In this document: piece after piece, positions 16,079 through 30,199 of the stretch | Layout: the number at the start of each line of letters is the position of its first letter | Numbering within the stretch: position 1 is the first letter of the stretch | NCBI RefSeq assembly: GCF_900163635.1 | Contig: NZ_FUID01000015.1 | Span: 1-64,000, forward strand | Reading direction: 5' to 3' | Length of the DNA: 64,000 bases | Source of the DNA: Leucobacter sp. 7(1) | GTDB taxonomy: Bacteria > Actinomycetota > Actinomycetes > Actinomycetales > Microbacteriaceae | Position numbers and translations under genes: made by a program | The notes under the pieces: generated by a model | What the model saw: the letters and a program-made list of their open reading frames with translations, nothing else | Told to the model about the DNA's origin: nothing | The model's database searches: none

Positions 16079-16548
16079 ACGAACTCCACATACTTCCCGG
16101 TAATGACGATGGTGCCCGAATCATGCAGTGCGTTGAGCACCGATTCGACTTCGGGGCGTGGGTGGCCCGCCGCTGCACAGCCGCTGAAGAGGCTGGGGAG
16201 GGATGTCTTGCCAGACACGTCGAGGCGACGCCGGATCTCGGAGAGGAGGTGTTCAGGCGTGAGAGCTGTCCCGGTGGCCGAGGTGGCTCGGGTCGGGGCG
16301 GCAGAGGAGTACACGCTTTCTCGGACGCGCTGCACGGTTTGCTGCAGCTCGTGTTGGCCGGCACGCTGTTGCGCCTCTAGCTCGGCAATGTAGTCGCGCA
16401 GTGCGGCATTGCTCTCGCGCGTCGCTGCGTTCTGCCGTCGTGCCTCCTTCGTGGCGCGGCGTTCGAAGAAGAATCCGGTGGTGAGGCCGGTGGCGAGCCC
16501 GAGAATGAGGCCCGCCAGGTTCGTGAGGTTGAAGAGTTCGGTGAGCAC
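16075..16548 (-). CDS. Hypothetical membrane-anchored coiled-coil protein
   Basis: A 157-residue protein of unknown function. Residues about 9-28 form one membrane segment (NLAGLILGLATGLTTGFFF), residues about 30-75 are a charged, heptad-like coiled coil rich in Glu, Arg and Gln, and the C-terminal 60 residues (LLSEIRRRLDVSGKTSLPSL onward to GKYVEFV) look like a small winged-helix domain. The start is GTG 16548. Its stop overlaps the start of the kinase gene, so it may regulate or recruit the kinase (inference). Confidence 0.6.
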   Translation of the reverse strand: MLTELFNLTNLAGLILGLATGLTTGFFFERRATKEARRQNAATRESNAALRDYIAELEAQQRAGQHELQQTVQRVRESVYSSAAPTRATSATGTALTPEHLLSEIRRRLDVSGKTSLPSLFSGCAAAGHPRPEVESVLNALHDSGTIVITGKYVEFV

Positions 16549-16865
16549 GGGATCCTTCCTGGTGATGTGGCGCCTGCGCCCAGTGCGCGTGCCTCATGGG
16601 TGACTCATCGCAAACCCATGTATTTTTCTGGCTTCATCATAGACCTGAAGGAAGAAAAAGAGAGTGACTTCTGCGCTGGACAGCACGCGATAGCAGTGGT
16701 AGAGTCGACAGTTGCACTACGGACACTTGTGTGCCCGCAAATAGCGGTGGGCCCCGGGAGCTGGCGTGAAAACGCAGATGAGCCTCGAAGTCGTGTTTCG
16801 GTAGCTACGCACACTCTCGCAAGACCAGGTCAACCGGCCCGACGGGGCCCACGGAGGTAGTTTCC
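16549..16865 (+). promoter_or_regulatory. rpoB promoter and leader region
   Basis: A 317-bp gap between two divergent units. A well-formed promoter is TGGACA (16677-16682), a 17-bp spacer and TAGAGT (16700-16705), so transcription should start near 16712 and leave a leader of about 155 nt before rpoB. An A/T-rich stretch at 16618-16665 lies upstream of the -35 box and could act as an UP element. No other feature was recognised. Confidence 0.6.
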
Positions 16866-19800
16866 TTGGCTGCTGCGCGCAACGCATCGTCATCCACCCA
16901 ACCGAAGAACGGTCGCGATCATCAGCGGCTTTCCTTCGCCAAAATTTCCGACACACTGTCGGTGCCGAATCTGCTGGCACTGCAGCTTGAGAGCTTCGAT
17001 TGGCTCGTCGGCAACGATGTCTGGAAGGAGCGCGTCGTCGAGGCTCAGGCCGCGGGACGCGACGACATCGCACTGAAGAGCGGTCTGGAGGAGATCTTCG
17101 ACGAGATCTCCCCGATCGAGGACAACGCTGGCACCATGCAGCTGTCCTTCGAGAACCCGATTCTCGACGAGCAGAAGTTCACCATCGAGGAGTGCAAGGA
17201 GCGCGGCAAGACGTACGCGGCTCCGCTGTACGTCGAGGCGGCGTTCTACAACACCGAGACGCAGGTGCTGAAGAGCCAGACGGTCTACATGGGCGATTTC
17301 CCCATCATGACCGACAAGGGCACCTTCATCATCAACGGCACCGAGCGTGTCATCGTGTCGCAGCTCGTGCGTAGCCCGGGCGTCTACTTCGACCGCACGC
17401 AGGAGAAGACCTCCGATAAGGACGTCTTCACCGCACGCGTGATCCCGAGCCGCGGTGCATGGCTCGAGTTCGAGGTCGACAAGCGCGACCAGGTCGGCGT
17501 TCGTATCGACCGCAAGCGTAAGCAGTCGGTCACGGTCTTCCTGAAGGCCCTCGGCATGACCAGCGAGGAAATCCTCGAGGAGTTCGCCGGCTACGAGTCG
17601 ATCGCACTCACCCTGGAGAAGGATGCAATCCTCACCCAGGAAGAAGCGCTCAAGGACATCTACCGGAAGCAGCGTCCGGGCGAGCAGGTGGCCATCGAAG
17701 CCGCACGTGCGCTCCTCGACAACAGCTACTTCAACGATAAGCGCTACGACCTCGCAAAGGTGGGTCGCTACAAGATCAACCGCAAGCTCGGCATCGACGC
17801 GCCCATCACCGACTCGGTGCTCTCGCTCGAGGACATCGTCTCGACGATCAAGTACCTCGTGGGCCTGCACGCCGGCACCGAGAAGCTCCCCGGCGTCCGC
17901 GACGGCGAGATCATCGACATCCGCCTGGACACCGACGATATCGATCACTTCGGCAACCGTCGTATCCGCGCCGTGGGTGAGCTCATTCAGAACCAGGTCC
18001 GCACGGGCCTGAGCCGGATGGAGCGCGTGGTCCGCGAGCGCATGACGACGCAGGACATCGAGGCGATCACGCCGAACACCCTGATCAACACGCGTCCCGT
18101 GCTGGCCGCGATCAAGGAGTTCTTCGGAACCTCGCAGCTGTCGCAGTTCATGGATCAGAACAACCCGCTCGCGGGCCTGACCAACAAGCGCCGTCTGTCT
18201 GCGCTCGGCCCGGGCGGTCTGTCCCGTGACCGCGCAGGCGTCGAGGTGCGAGACGTTCACCCCTCGCACTACGGCCGCATGTGCCCTATTGAGACCCCGG
18301 AAGGCCCGAACATTGGTCTGATCGGTGCCCTCGCAACCTTCGCGCGCATCAATGCGTTCGGCTTCATCGAGACGCCGTACCGCCGGGTGCTGCAGGGCAA
18401 GGTCACCGACGAGGTCAACTACCTGACCGCGCACGAAGAGGACGAGTACCTCATCGCACAGGCCGGGGCTCCGCTGACCAAGGACGGCAAGTTCTCCGAG
18501 AAGCAGGTGCTTGCGCGCCCCCGTGGCTCTGAGGTTGTTCTCGTCGACGCTGAGCGCGTTGACTACATGGACGTTTCGCCGCGCCAGATGGTGTCGGTCG
18601 CGACCTCGCTGATCCCGTTCCTCGAGCACGACGATGCCAACCGCGCCCTCATGGGTGCCAACATGCAGCGTCAGGCTGTGCCGCTCGTCCGCTCCGAGTC
18701 GCCCGTCGTGGGCACCGGTATGGAGGGCTACGCAGCCATCGACGCGGGCGACGTTGTCACCGCAGCGAAGGCTGGCGTGATCGCTGACGTTTCGGCTGAC
18801 GTCGTCACCATCCAGGAGGATGAGGGCGGCACGAAGAGCTACTTCATGCGCAAGTTCGACCGCTCGAACCAGGGCACGAACTACAACCACCGCGTCATCG
18901 TGAAGGCTGGCGACCGCATCGAGGCCGGCGAGGTCATCGCCGACGGCCCCGCGACGGAGAACGGCGAGCTCGCGCTCGGCAAGAACCTCCTCGTGGCGTT
19001 CATGTCTTGGGAGGGTCACAACTTCGAGGACGCGATCATCCTGAGCCAGAACCTGGTGAAGGACGACACGCTCTCCTCGATCCACATCGAGGAATACGAC
19101 ATCGATGCTCGTGACACCAAGCTCGGCAAGGAAGAGATCACCCGTGACCTCCCCAACGCCAGCATGGAGGCGCTGAAGGATCTCGACGAGCGCGGCATCA
19201 TCCGCATCGGCGCTGAAGTTTCGCCCGGCGACATCCTCGTGGGGAAGGTCACGCCGAAGGGTGAGACCGAGCTTTCCGCTGAGGAGCGCCTGCTGCGCGC
19301 GATCTTCAACGAGAAGAGCCGCGAGGTGCGCGACACGTCCCTGAAGGTGCCCCACGGCGTCTCGGGTACGGTCACGTCCGTCAAGGTCTTCGACGCAGAG
19401 AACGACAACGATGACGAGCTGGGCTCGGGCGTCAACCAGCGCGTCGTGGTCTACATCGCTCAGAAGCGTAAGATCACCGAGGGTGACAAGCTCGCCGGCC
19501 GTCACGGCAACAAGGGTGTCATCTCGAAGATCCTGCCCGTCGAGGACATGCCGTTCCTCGCGGACGGTACGCCGGTTGACGTGATCCTGAACCCGCTGGG
19601 TATTCCGGGTCGAATGAACTTCGGTCAGGTCCTTGAGGTGCACCTCGGCTGGATCGCGAAGCAGGGCTGGAAGGTCGACGGCTCCCCGGAGTGGGCTGCG
19701 AAGCTCTCGCAGCAGGCACTCGAGGCTGCCCCGAACACCAAGGTTGCGACCCCCGTGTTCGACGGCGCATCCGAGGCCGAGATCGCCGGTCTGCTGGACT

Positions 19801-20363
19801 CCACCCTGGAGACTCGCGATGGCGAGCGCCTCATCGACTCAAGCGGCAAGACCCGCCTGTTCGACGGTCGTTCCGGTGAGCCCTACCCGTACCCGGTTGC
19901 GGTCGGCTACATGTACATCCTGAAGCTGCACCACCTTGTCGACGACAAGATCCACGCGCGTTCGACCGGTCCGTACTCCATGATCACGCAGCAGCCGCTG
20001 GGTGGTAAGGCACAGTTCGGCGGACAGCGCTTCGGTGAGATGGAAGTGTGGGCGCTCGAGGCCTACGGTGCGGCATACGCGCTGCAGGAGCTCCTCACGG
20101 TGAAGTCGGATGACATCCTTGGCCGCGTCAAGGTCTACGAGGCGATTGTCCGTGGCGAGAACATTCCGGAGCCGGGCGTGCCCGAGTCGTTCCGCGTTCT
20201 CCTCAAGGAGATGCAGTCGCTCTGCCTGAACGTCGAGGTGCTCGGTGCAGACGGCAATGCCGTCAGCCTGCGCGACAACGACGACGAGGCCCACCGCACG
20301 GCAGAAGAGCTGGGGATTAACCTCTCCAGCCGCTTCGAGACGTCGTCGATCGACGACATCTAA
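16866..20363 (+). CDS. rpoB: DNA-directed RNA polymerase subunit beta
   Basis: The 1165-residue beta subunit of RNA polymerase, full length for an actinobacterium. The start is TTG 16866, placed by a strong GGAGGTAG at 16853-16860 and by the family N terminus. The rifampicin pocket reads [19 protein letters not shown] then [10 protein letters not shown]: residue 440 is Asn where E. coli has His526, while Asp430 (516) and Ser445 (531) are unchanged. The catalytic-site region [10 protein letters not shown] and the C-terminal [20 protein letters not shown] are canonical. rpoC follows after 35 bp. Confidence 0.98.
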   Translation: MAAARNASSSTQPKNGRDHQRLSFAKISDTLSVPNLLALQLESFDWLVGNDVWKERVVEAQAAGRDDIALKSGLEEIFDEISPIEDNAGTMQLSFENPILDEQKFTIEECKERGKTYAAPLYVEAAFYNTETQVLKSQTVYMGDFPIMTDKGTFIINGTERVIVSQLVRSPGVYFDRTQEKTSDKDVFTARVIPSRGAWLEFEVDKRDQVGVRIDRKRKQSVTVFLKALGMTSEEILEEFAGYESIALTLEKDAILTQEEALKDIYRKQRPGEQVAIEAARALLDNSYFNDKRYDLAKVGRYKINRKLGIDAPITDSVLSLEDIVSTIKYLVGLHAGTEKLPGVRDGEIIDIRLDTDDIDHFGNRRIRAVGELIQNQVRTGLSRMERVVRERMTTQDIEAITPNTLINTRPVLAAIKEFFGTSQLSQFMDQNNPLAGLTNKRRLSALGPGGLSRDRAGVEVRDVHPSHYGRMCPIETPEGPNIGLIGALATFARINAFGFIETPYRRVLQGKVTDEVNYLTAHEEDEYLIAQAGAPLTKDGKFSEKQVLARPRGSEVVLVDAERVDYMDVSPRQMVSVATSLIPFLEHDDANRALMGANMQRQAVPLVRSESPVVGTGMEGYAAIDAGDVVTAAKAGVIADVSADVVTIQEDEGGTKSYFMRKFDRSNQGTNYNHRVIVKAGDRIEAGEVIADGPATENGELALGKNLLVAFMSWEGHNFEDAIILSQNLVKDDTLSSIHIEEYDIDARDTKLGKEEITRDLPNASMEALKDLDERGIIRIGAEVSPGDILVGKVTPKGETELSAEERLLRAIFNEKSREVRDTSLKVPHGVSGTVTSVKVFDAENDNDDELGSGVNQRVVVYIAQKRKITEGDKLAGRHGNKGVISKILPVEDMPFLADGTPVDVILNPLGIPGRMNFGQVLEVHLGWIAKQGWKVDGSPEWAAKLSQQALEAAPNTKVATPVFDGASEAEIAGLLDSTLETRDGERLIDSSGKTRLFDGRSGEPYPYPVAVGYMYILKLHHLVDDKIHARSTGPYSMITQQPLGGKAQFGGQRFGEMEVWALEAYGAAYALQELLTVKSDDILGRVKVYEAIVRGENIPEPGVPESFRVLLKEMQSLCLNVEVLGADGNAVSLRDNDDEAHRTAEELGINLSSRFETSSIDDI

Positions 20364-20398
20364 GCCGCCCCAGACGTATAGTTACCAAGGAGAACATT

Positions 20399-24292
<3,894 letters not shown>

Positions 24293-24303
24293 GGTCTCGG
24301 CCC

Positions 24304-24356
24304 GGCTCCGTCCCGGAGCCTGACGCGGGCGCTCGCACTTCGGTGCGGGCGCCCGC
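24304..24356 (+). terminator. Terminator hairpins after rpoC
   Basis: Two hairpins follow the rpoC stop. The first is GGCTCC/GGAGCC (24304-24320). The second is a 14-bp stem (24325-24356; one G-T pair) closed by a TTCG tetraloop, followed by TTCTGCGTT. The second is a convincing terminator for rpoBC despite the short T run. Confidence 0.75.
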
Positions 24357-24500
24357 TTCTGCGTTGTCCGGGACAAGAACGGCGGTATTTGGCCGAATCC
24401 GGGCGCGTAGGCCCGACAAATCCCGGGCAAGGTTGTACTGTGGCGGCACAGAGAGTGTGTTCGGCGATCCTGAGCCCGGACACGAACGAGAGGTGCAGCG

Positions 24501-25544
24501 ATGAGCGAAGAGCGCGAAACGCCCCCGGCACGGGCTGCCGAGACGCCAGAACCGGCCGGCGTTCCCGGCGCGCCCGTCGAGGAAACCCTGGCCAGCGAGA
24601 CTGAGGTGCTGCGCGCGGTAGAACGCGCCCGTGAGCAGGACTCAAGCATTGCGGAACCCGAGCCGGGCCCCGCAGCAGATGCGGTGAGCCCTTCGGAGCG
24701 CGCAGACACGGATACCGACGACGCGGAGCGGGCTGAGCGGGAGCGGCGTGAGGCAATTTCCGCCGTCGACACACAGCTCGACATGGTGCCCGCAACGACA
24801 GCGCTGCCCGGTGAGTCAGCCCCGAGCTACGACGACCTCCCGAGCGCTGCGAGCCCCGCAGGCGCAGCGGCGGCACCGACCGCGGCGCTGGGCGCCGCGA
24901 CGCTCCCGCCAGTTCGGGACGGTGAGATTCGCATCAGCGCCGATCACCCCATGGCGGCGCTCTACATGCAAACGCCCATGCCTCCCGAGATCCGCGGCAA
25001 CCGCGGCGCAGGGATTCTGATCTCGCTGCTCGCAACTGTGGTGTTTGCGGCGCTCTACCTGGGCGCGATCGCGCTCTGGATCGCCCCCGACTTCCCGCCC
25101 TCTCAGTTCATCGACTCCGGCCTCATGCCCTGGCTCACCTCCTGGCTGTTCATCGTTCCGACGGTGGCCTTCTTCGTGGCGCTTTCCCTTCTCGTGCTGA
25201 TCGTAGGCCGCGCAGGCTGGTGGGCGTATGTGCTGGGTGGGTTCTTTGTTGCCCTCCTCGTCGCGGTCGCAGCCACAATAACGCTCAGCCTGTCCGGGAC
25301 TCCCTACGCTTCCCCCCAGGAGATGCTGCAGGGCTTCCGCTTCGGATTCGATGCGCTGCCGGAGATTCTCAACCGCTTCGCGATGACCACGCCGGTTATC
25401 GCGGCCGCGCTGATCGCGCGTGAGGTGTCGATCTGGTTTGGTGCGTGGATCGGGGCGCGTGGCCGGCGCATGAAGCTCCGCAATGCCGAGGCCCTCGCCG
25501 AATACGAAACTGCGCTCGCCGAGGCACAGGTCACGCAGCCATGA
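24501..25544 (+). CDS. Hypothetical membrane protein with disordered acidic N terminus
   Basis: A 347-residue protein not recognised as a named family. The first 145 or so residues are rich in Ala, Pro and Glu and look disordered. They are followed by about four membrane segments, beginning near residue 172 (GILISLLATVVFAALYLGAI), and a short basic C-terminal tail. Start at ATG 24501 with GAGGTG upstream. Its stop overlaps the next start (ATGA). It opens a three-gene unit behind rpoC that is probably lineage-specific. Confidence 0.7.
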   Translation: MSEERETPPARAAETPEPAGVPGAPVEETLASETEVLRAVERAREQDSSIAEPEPGPAADAVSPSERADTDTDDAERAERERREAISAVDTQLDMVPATTALPGESAPSYDDLPSAASPAGAAAAPTAALGAATLPPVRDGEIRISADHPMAALYMQTPMPPEIRGNRGAGILISLLATVVFAALYLGAIALWIAPDFPPSQFIDSGLMPWLTSWLFIVPTVAFFVALSLLVLIVGRAGWWAYVLGGFFVALLVAVAATITLSLSGTPYASPQEMLQGFRFGFDALPEILNRFAMTTPVIAAALIAREVSIWFGAWIGARGRRMKLRNAEALAEYETALAEAQVTQP

Positions 25545-26023
25545 GTGGGGGCCCCCGCCGCGGGGTCACCCGCGGGTACGTGGGGGCCCTGATCCTGGCC
25601 GCGACGATCGTTGCGGCTGCTCTGCTCATCGCGGCCTGGGGGATGCTGACGCTCGCGCTGAATCGGGACCCGGTGATGAGCCCGGGTGTTTCGCGCCTCG
25701 TGGGGCCTGCGCTTGTGTTCCTTGCGCTAGCGCTTTTCGCTGGGTCGCTGTGGCTGCAAAGTTTGGTCTTGCTCCGCGGGCAGCGAGCGCCCGCCTGGGG
25801 GCATCTGATCGGCCTCGCGGGGGCCTCGTTCTTGCTCTGGTGCGGCGGCGGTTTTCTCGCGGGGATGCGCGTAGAAGAGACCGTGCTGAGCCCCTTTGGT
25901 GCGGCCATTCCCGCGATCTGGCTGCTTGTGGGGCTGCTGTACTGGGCCGTGCTGATGCGCCGGGTCTACACCGACCGGCCGCCGCCGCGGTGGCCCTGGG
26001 AACGCGACGAGGACGCCGCATAG
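25541..26023 (+). CDS. Hypothetical four-helix membrane protein
   Basis: A 160-residue protein with about four membrane segments, a basic N terminus (GGPRRGVTRGYVG) and a proline/tryptophan-rich C-terminal tail (RPPPRWPWERDED). It starts at ATG 25541 in overlap with the previous stop and its TAG overlaps the next GTG start, so the three genes are tightly coupled. I could not assign a function. Confidence 0.7.
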   Translation: MSGGPRRGVTRGYVGALILAATIVAAALLIAAWGMLTLALNRDPVMSPGVSRLVGPALVFLALALFAGSLWLQSLVLLRGQRAPAWGHLIGLAGASFLLWCGGGFLAGMRVEETVLSPFGAAIPAIWLLVGLLYWAVLMRRVYTDRPPPRWPWERDEDAA

Positions 26024-26661
26024 TGGCGGCCGGTGCGATCGAGGACCGGGTGAGCGTCGCCGTGGACGCCTGGCTCCGGTGGGTGCCGAGTTGGCGTCCC
26101 GGGAGTCACCGCGGCCGCGCTCGGTTGTGCCGCAGATGTACAGGTTCACCACTTATTGTCGCCGCGGGATTGCCGGGCGGGGTGCCGCATCAGGTTGTGC
26201 ACGCGCTGCTGTCGCGTATGCACCGCATCATCGATCGACGGGTGGACGAGTTCACCGAGGCAGAGCTGCCGGCTCTCCACGCAGAACTTGCGAGTGAGGA
26301 AGTCTGGCGGGCCGGCGGCTATGACCCGGGCGCGAACCTTGCGCCCGAGTATGACGGCCTAGACCCTGATCCTGAGCCTGGCGACTCCTCGCAACCGTTC
26401 CTGTTCACGCTCAGCGGTCTCGCCGCCGAGACGCAGCCCGCGCCGCCGCTCCCGCGCCCCCCGCTCAGTGCCGAGGAGAAACAACAATTGCGCGCCGACG
26501 TGGCGCGCGCCGGCGACTTCGCCGAATCCTGCGGGCGCGAGGTGTGCTTCGCGCTTGTGGGGCACCGAGACCGCATCGCCTCCGCGCTCGACCGCTTTAT
26601 TGAGCCGCAGATCGAGGCACTGCTCAGCGAACTCTGCGAGGGTCTTGAACCGCCAAGCTGA
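26023..26661 (+). CDS. Hypothetical soluble protein, third gene of the rpoC-downstream unit
   Basis: A 212-residue protein without membrane segments. The start is GTG 26023 within TAGTG, overlapping the upstream stop. It has a basic N-terminal region containing LCRRCTG, a possible half zinc site, then helical stretches (VPHQVVHALLSRMHRIIDRR) and a proline-rich linker before a final helical domain. No family was recognised. Coding seems sound because codon use matches the neighbours and the overlap is typical of real operons. Confidence 0.6.
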   Translation: MAAGAIEDRVSVAVDAWLRWVPSWRPGSHRGRARLCRRCTGSPLIVAAGLPGGVPHQVVHALLSRMHRIIDRRVDEFTEAELPALHAELASEEVWRAGGYDPGANLAPEYDGLDPDPEPGDSSQPFLFTLSGLAAETQPAPPLPRPPLSAEEKQQLRADVARAGDFAESCGREVCFALVGHRDRIASALDRFIEPQIEALLSELCEGLEPPS

Positions 26662-26966
26662 GCACCCAGCCAGTCCAGGCCGAGCAACGCCTGAGAGCTC
26701 ATTCTTGCGCCGGCAGGACAGAGGGCGTAAAGTTGGTCCCTGGTGTGCTCCATCGCCTTGAGTCGTGCCCGCACGGCGACGGACGGGGGAGCCCGCCAAG
26801 GGAACATCGCCCCACGGGCGACACCCCCACGGCATAGCTGCACTCGGGATCCGGCACCACGCTCGCGTGGCATCGGGGCCAGCAGCTCCGCGGCAGCGCA
26901 AGCAGCCGCACATGCTCAACCATTTGAAGCATTCCTGTCACCGTGCAGGAGTACATAGGAGAACTA
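26662..26966 (+). promoter_or_regulatory. rpsL promoter and leader
   Basis: A 305-bp gap upstream of the str operon. The promoter is TTGCGC (26705-26710), a 17-bp spacer and TAAAGT (26728-26733). The predicted leader is about 225 nt. A ribosome site ATAGGAGA sits at 26956-26963. No other gene was seen. Confidence 0.6.
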
Positions 26967-27338
26967 GTGCCAACTATTCAGCAGTTGGTTCGTAAGGGCC
27001 GCTCGCCGAAGGTCTCAAAGACCAAGGCGCCCGCCCTGAAGGCGAACCCGCAGCAGGCAGGGGTCTGCACCCGTGTCTACACCACCACCCCGAAGAAGCC
27101 GAACTCGGCGATGCGTAAGGTCGCTCGTGTGAAGCTTCGCAACGGGACCGAGGTCACCGCCTACATTCCGGGTGAGGGCCACAACCTGCAGGAGCACTCG
27201 CTTGTGCTCGTGCGCGGTGGTCGTGTGAAGGACCTTCCCGGTGTTCGTTACAAGATCGTGCGCGGCGCGCTTGACACGCAGGCGGTCAAGGACCGTCAGC
27301 AGGCCCGCAGCCGCTACGGTGCAAAGAAGGTGAAGTAA
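26967..27338 (+). CDS. rpsL: 30S ribosomal protein S12
   Basis: Decoding-centre protein of the small subunit, 123 residues. The start is GTG 26967 ([12 protein letters not shown]), chosen because S12 begins PTI and because AGGAGA precedes it. Lys43 ([12 protein letters not shown]) and Lys88 (GGRVKDLPG), whose loss causes streptomycin resistance, are both the wild-type residue. First gene of the str operon; its TAA shares one base with the rpsG start. Confidence 0.97.
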   Translation: MPTIQQLVRKGRSPKVSKTKAPALKANPQQAGVCTRVYTTTPKKPNSAMRKVARVKLRNGTEVTAYIPGEGHNLQEHSLVLVRGGRVKDLPGVRYKIVRGALDTQAVKDRQQARSRYGAKKVK

Positions 27339-27808
27339 TGCCCCGTAAAGGTCCTGCTCCGAAGCGCCCCGTTGTTGCCGATCCGGTATACGGCGCCCCC
27401 ATTGTGAGCCAGCTCGTCAACAAGATTCTTCTTGATGGCAAGAAGGGTCTCGCCGAGCGCATTGTTTACAATGCACTCGAAGTTGTTGCTGAGAAGTCCG
27501 GCCAGGACGCAGTGACGGTTCTCAAGAAGGCGCTCGATAACGTGCGTCCCACCCTTGAGGTTCGTTCGCGTCGTGTCGGTGGCAGCACCTACCAGGTGCC
27601 CGTTGAGGTCAAGCCTCACCGTGCAAACACGCTCGCCCTGCGTTGGCTCACCAGCTACGCAAAGGCACGTCGCGAGAACTCGATGACGGAGCGTCTCACC
27701 AACGAGATCCTCGACGCATCCAACGGCCTCGGTGCCGCTGTGAAGCGCCGTGAGGACACTCACAAGATGGCCGAGTCGAACCGCGCGTTCGCTCACTACC
27801 GCTGGTAG
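27338..27808 (+). CDS. rpsG: 30S ribosomal protein S7
   Basis: A 156-residue primary assembly protein that binds the 3' major domain of 16S rRNA and, in many bacteria, represses the str operon. Full family length, starting [12 protein letters not shown]. The ATG overlaps the rpsL stop by one base, giving coupled translation. Two hairpins lie between it and fusA. Confidence 0.97.
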   Translation: MPRKGPAPKRPVVADPVYGAPIVSQLVNKILLDGKKGLAERIVYNALEVVAEKSGQDAVTVLKKALDNVRPTLEVRSRRVGGSTYQVPVEVKPHRANTLALRWLTSYAKARRENSMTERLTNEILDASNGLGAAVKRREDTHKMAESNRAFAHYRW

Positions 27809-27832
27809 TCACTACCCGGTAGTACTGCACTG

Positions 27833-27887
27833 GCGAGTCGGATCGCCCTGGGTGATCCGACTCGCTGTGTGCGGGGCCATGCCCCGC
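27833..27887 (+). other. Two tandem hairpins between rpsG and fusA
   Basis: A perfect 12-bp stem GCGAGTCGGATC/GATCCGACTCGC (27833-27865, 9-nt loop) is followed by GCGGGGC-CAT-GCCCCGC (27871-27887). Neither is followed by a T run, so they look more like mRNA-stabilising or processing structures, or a regulatory site, than a full terminator inside the str operon. Confidence 0.65.
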
Positions 27888-27924
27888 GTTCCGAAACTTT
27901 CACCCCCCACCCGGAGGAGACCCC

Positions 27925-30039
27925 GTGGCACAAGACGTGCTCACTGACCTGAGTAAGGTCCGCAACATCGGCATCATGGCTCACATCGATGCTGGCAAGA
28001 CCACCACGACCGAGCGCATCCTGTTCTACACGGGTGTCAACCACAAGCTGGGCGAGACGCACGATGGCGCGTCGACCACTGACTGGATGGAGCAGGAGAA
28101 GGAGCGCGGCATCACGATCACCAGTGCCGCGGTGACCTGCTACTGGAACAAAAACCAGATCAACATCATCGACACCCCCGGGCACGTCGACTTCACCGTC
28201 GAGGTGGAGCGTTCGCTCCGCGTCCTCGACGGCGCTGTTGCGGTGTTCGACGGCAAGGAGGGCGTTGAGCCCCAGTCGGAGACAGTCTGGCGTCAGGCAG
28301 ACAAGTACGAAGTTCCGCGTATCTGCTTCGTCAACAAGATGGACAAGATGGGCGCTGACTTCTACTTCACCGTAGACACAATCGTCAACCGCCTGGGTGC
28401 CAAGCCGCTCGTCATGCAGCTCCCGATCGGCGCTGAGTCTGACTTCATCGGCGTCGTCGACCTGCTGTCGATGAAGGCATTCGTCTGGGAGGGCGACTCC
28501 AAGGGTGACGTCACCCTGGGCGCCAACTACGAGACGCAGGAGATCCCCGCGGATCTCCAGGCCAAGGCCGAAGAGTACCGCGCAAAGCTCGTCGAGACTG
28601 TCGCTGAGACCGACGACGCTCTGCTCGAGAAGTTCTTTGCTGGTGAAGAGCTCACGATCGACGAGATCAAGGGCGGCATCCGCAAGCTCGTCGTCAACAA
28701 CGAGATCTACCCCGTGTACTGCGGCTCGGCCTTCAAGAACCGTGGCATCCAGCCGATGCTTGACGCGGTTGTTGACTTCCTGCCGAACCCGCTCGATGTG
28801 GGCGCTATCGAGGCACACGATCCCCGCAACGAAGAGATCGTCATCGAGCGCAAGCCCGCTGCTGACGAGCCGTTCTCGGCACTCGCGTTCAAGATCGCCG
28901 TGCACCCGTTCTTCGGTCGTCTCACCTACGTTCGCGTGTACTCCGGTCACGCACCGTCGGGCACCCAGGTCGTCAACACGACCAAGGGCAAGAAGGAGCG
29001 CATCGGCAAGATCTTCCAGATGCACGCCAACAAGGAAATCCCCGTTGAGCAGCTCACTGCGGGCAACATCTACGCAGTGATCGGTCTGAAGGACACGACC
29101 ACGGGTGACACGCTGTCCGATCCGGACAAGCAGGTTGTACTCGAGTCGATGACCTTCCCGGAGCCCGTCATCGAGGTCGCGATTGAGCCCAAGACCAAGA
29201 GTGACCAGGAGAAGCTGGGTGTTGCCATCCAGAAGCTCGCTGAAGAGGACCCCACGTTCCGCGTGAGCCAGAACGAGGAGACCGGTCAGACGGTTATCGC
29301 CGGCATGGGCGAGCTGCACCTCGACATCCTTGTCGACCGCATGAAGCGCGAGTTCAACGTCGAGGCAAACGTGGGCAAGCCCCAGGTTGCCTACCGTGAG
29401 ACCATCCGCCGCGAGGTCCCCAAGTACGACTACACCCACAAGAAGCAGACCGGTGGATCCGGTCAGTTCGCTAAGGTGCAGATCTCGCTTGCTCCGCTCG
29501 AGGTTGAGGGCGACAAGATTTACGAGTTCCAGGACAAGGTCACCGGTGGCCGCGTCCCGCGCGAGTACATCCCCTCGGTCAACGCTGGTATCCAGGACGC
29601 CATGCAGTACGGCATCCTCGCTGGCTTCCCCGTCGTGGGTGTCCGTGCACAGCTGCTTGATGGCCAGTACCACGACGTTGACTCGTCGGAAATGGCCTTC
29701 AAGATCGCTGGCTCCATCGCGTTCAAGGAAGCCGCTCGCCTCGCGCAGCCGGTCATCCTTGAGCCGCTGATGGCTGTTGAGGTTCGTACGCCCGAGGAGT
29801 ACATGGGCGACGTTATCGGCGACCTCAACTCGCGTCGTGGACAGATTCAGTCCATGGAAGACGCATCGGGCGTCAAGGTCGTTCGCGCTCTTGTCCCGCT
29901 CTCCGAGATGTTCGGGTACATTGGCGATCTGCGGTCGAAGACCAGCGGTCGTGCAGTGTTCTCGATGACCTTCGATTCCTATGCTGAGGTTCCGAAGGCC
30001 GTGGCCGATGAGATCGTTCAGAAGGCTAAGGGCGAGTAA
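27925..30039 (+). CDS. fusA: Elongation factor G
   Basis: The 704-residue translocation GTPase. The P loop is [15 protein letters not shown]3 is DTPGHVDF and G4 is NKMD, followed by domains II to V at the usual positions. The start is GTG 27925 with GGAGGAGA upstream. Third gene of the str operon, separated from rpsG by the hairpin region and from tuf by 160 bp. Confidence 0.97.
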   Translation: MAQDVLTDLSKVRNIGIMAHIDAGKTTTTERILFYTGVNHKLGETHDGASTTDWMEQEKERGITITSAAVTCYWNKNQINIIDTPGHVDFTVEVERSLRVLDGAVAVFDGKEGVEPQSETVWRQADKYEVPRICFVNKMDKMGADFYFTVDTIVNRLGAKPLVMQLPIGAESDFIGVVDLLSMKAFVWEGDSKGDVTLGANYETQEIPADLQAKAEEYRAKLVETVAETDDALLEKFFAGEELTIDEIKGGIRKLVVNNEIYPVYCGSAFKNRGIQPMLDAVVDFLPNPLDVGAIEAHDPRNEEIVIERKPAADEPFSALAFKIAVHPFFGRLTYVRVYSGHAPSGTQVVNTTKGKKERIGKIFQMHANKEIPVEQLTAGNIYAVIGLKDTTTGDTLSDPDKQVVLESMTFPEPVIEVAIEPKTKSDQEKLGVAIQKLAEEDPTFRVSQNEETGQTVIAGMGELHLDILVDRMKREFNVEANVGKPQVAYRETIRREVPKYDYTHKKQTGGSGQFAKVQISLAPLEVEGDKIYEFQDKVTGGRVPREYIPSVNAGIQDAMQYGILAGFPVVGVRAQLLDGQYHDVDSSEMAFKIAGSIAFKEAARLAQPVILEPLMAVEVRTPEEYMGDVIGDLNSRRGQIQSMEDASGVKVVRALVPLSEMFGYIGDLRSKTSGRAVFSMTFDSYAEVPKAVADEIVQKAKGE

Positions 30040-30050
30040 CACTGCCCGCC

Positions 30051-30124
30051 GGTCGGCAGCGACACCCCGTGTTGCTGCCGACCGACCGGCTCAGGTCGCG
30101 ATCACCGTCCTGAGCTTGTAACAT
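30051..30124 (+). promoter_or_regulatory. Hairpins and possible promoter between fusA and tuf
   Basis: A long hairpin (30051-30083: GGTCGGCAGC/GCTGCCGACC with ACAC/GTGT continuing inside) is followed by GCTCAGG/CCTGAGC (30089-30115). TAACAT at 30119-30124 could be the -10 box of a separate tuf promoter; no good -35 box is visible. The arrangement would let tuf be expressed above the rest of the str operon. Confidence 0.45.
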
Positions 30125-30199
30125 AAGTACACACCCCGTACTCGTGCCCACCGAATTCCTCGGCGGGAAGCGGTACTCGAAGTCCTGAGGAGGACCATA

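Noticed and set aside
16890-19643. Open frame of 917 codons opposite rpoB
   Set aside because: It is the GC-rich shadow of rpoB on the other strand; its protein is rich in Asp, Val, His and Leu with no domain, and rpoB is certain.
27796-30042. Open frame of 748 codons opposite fusA
   Set aside because: Shadow of fusA; no recognisable domain and no ribosome site.
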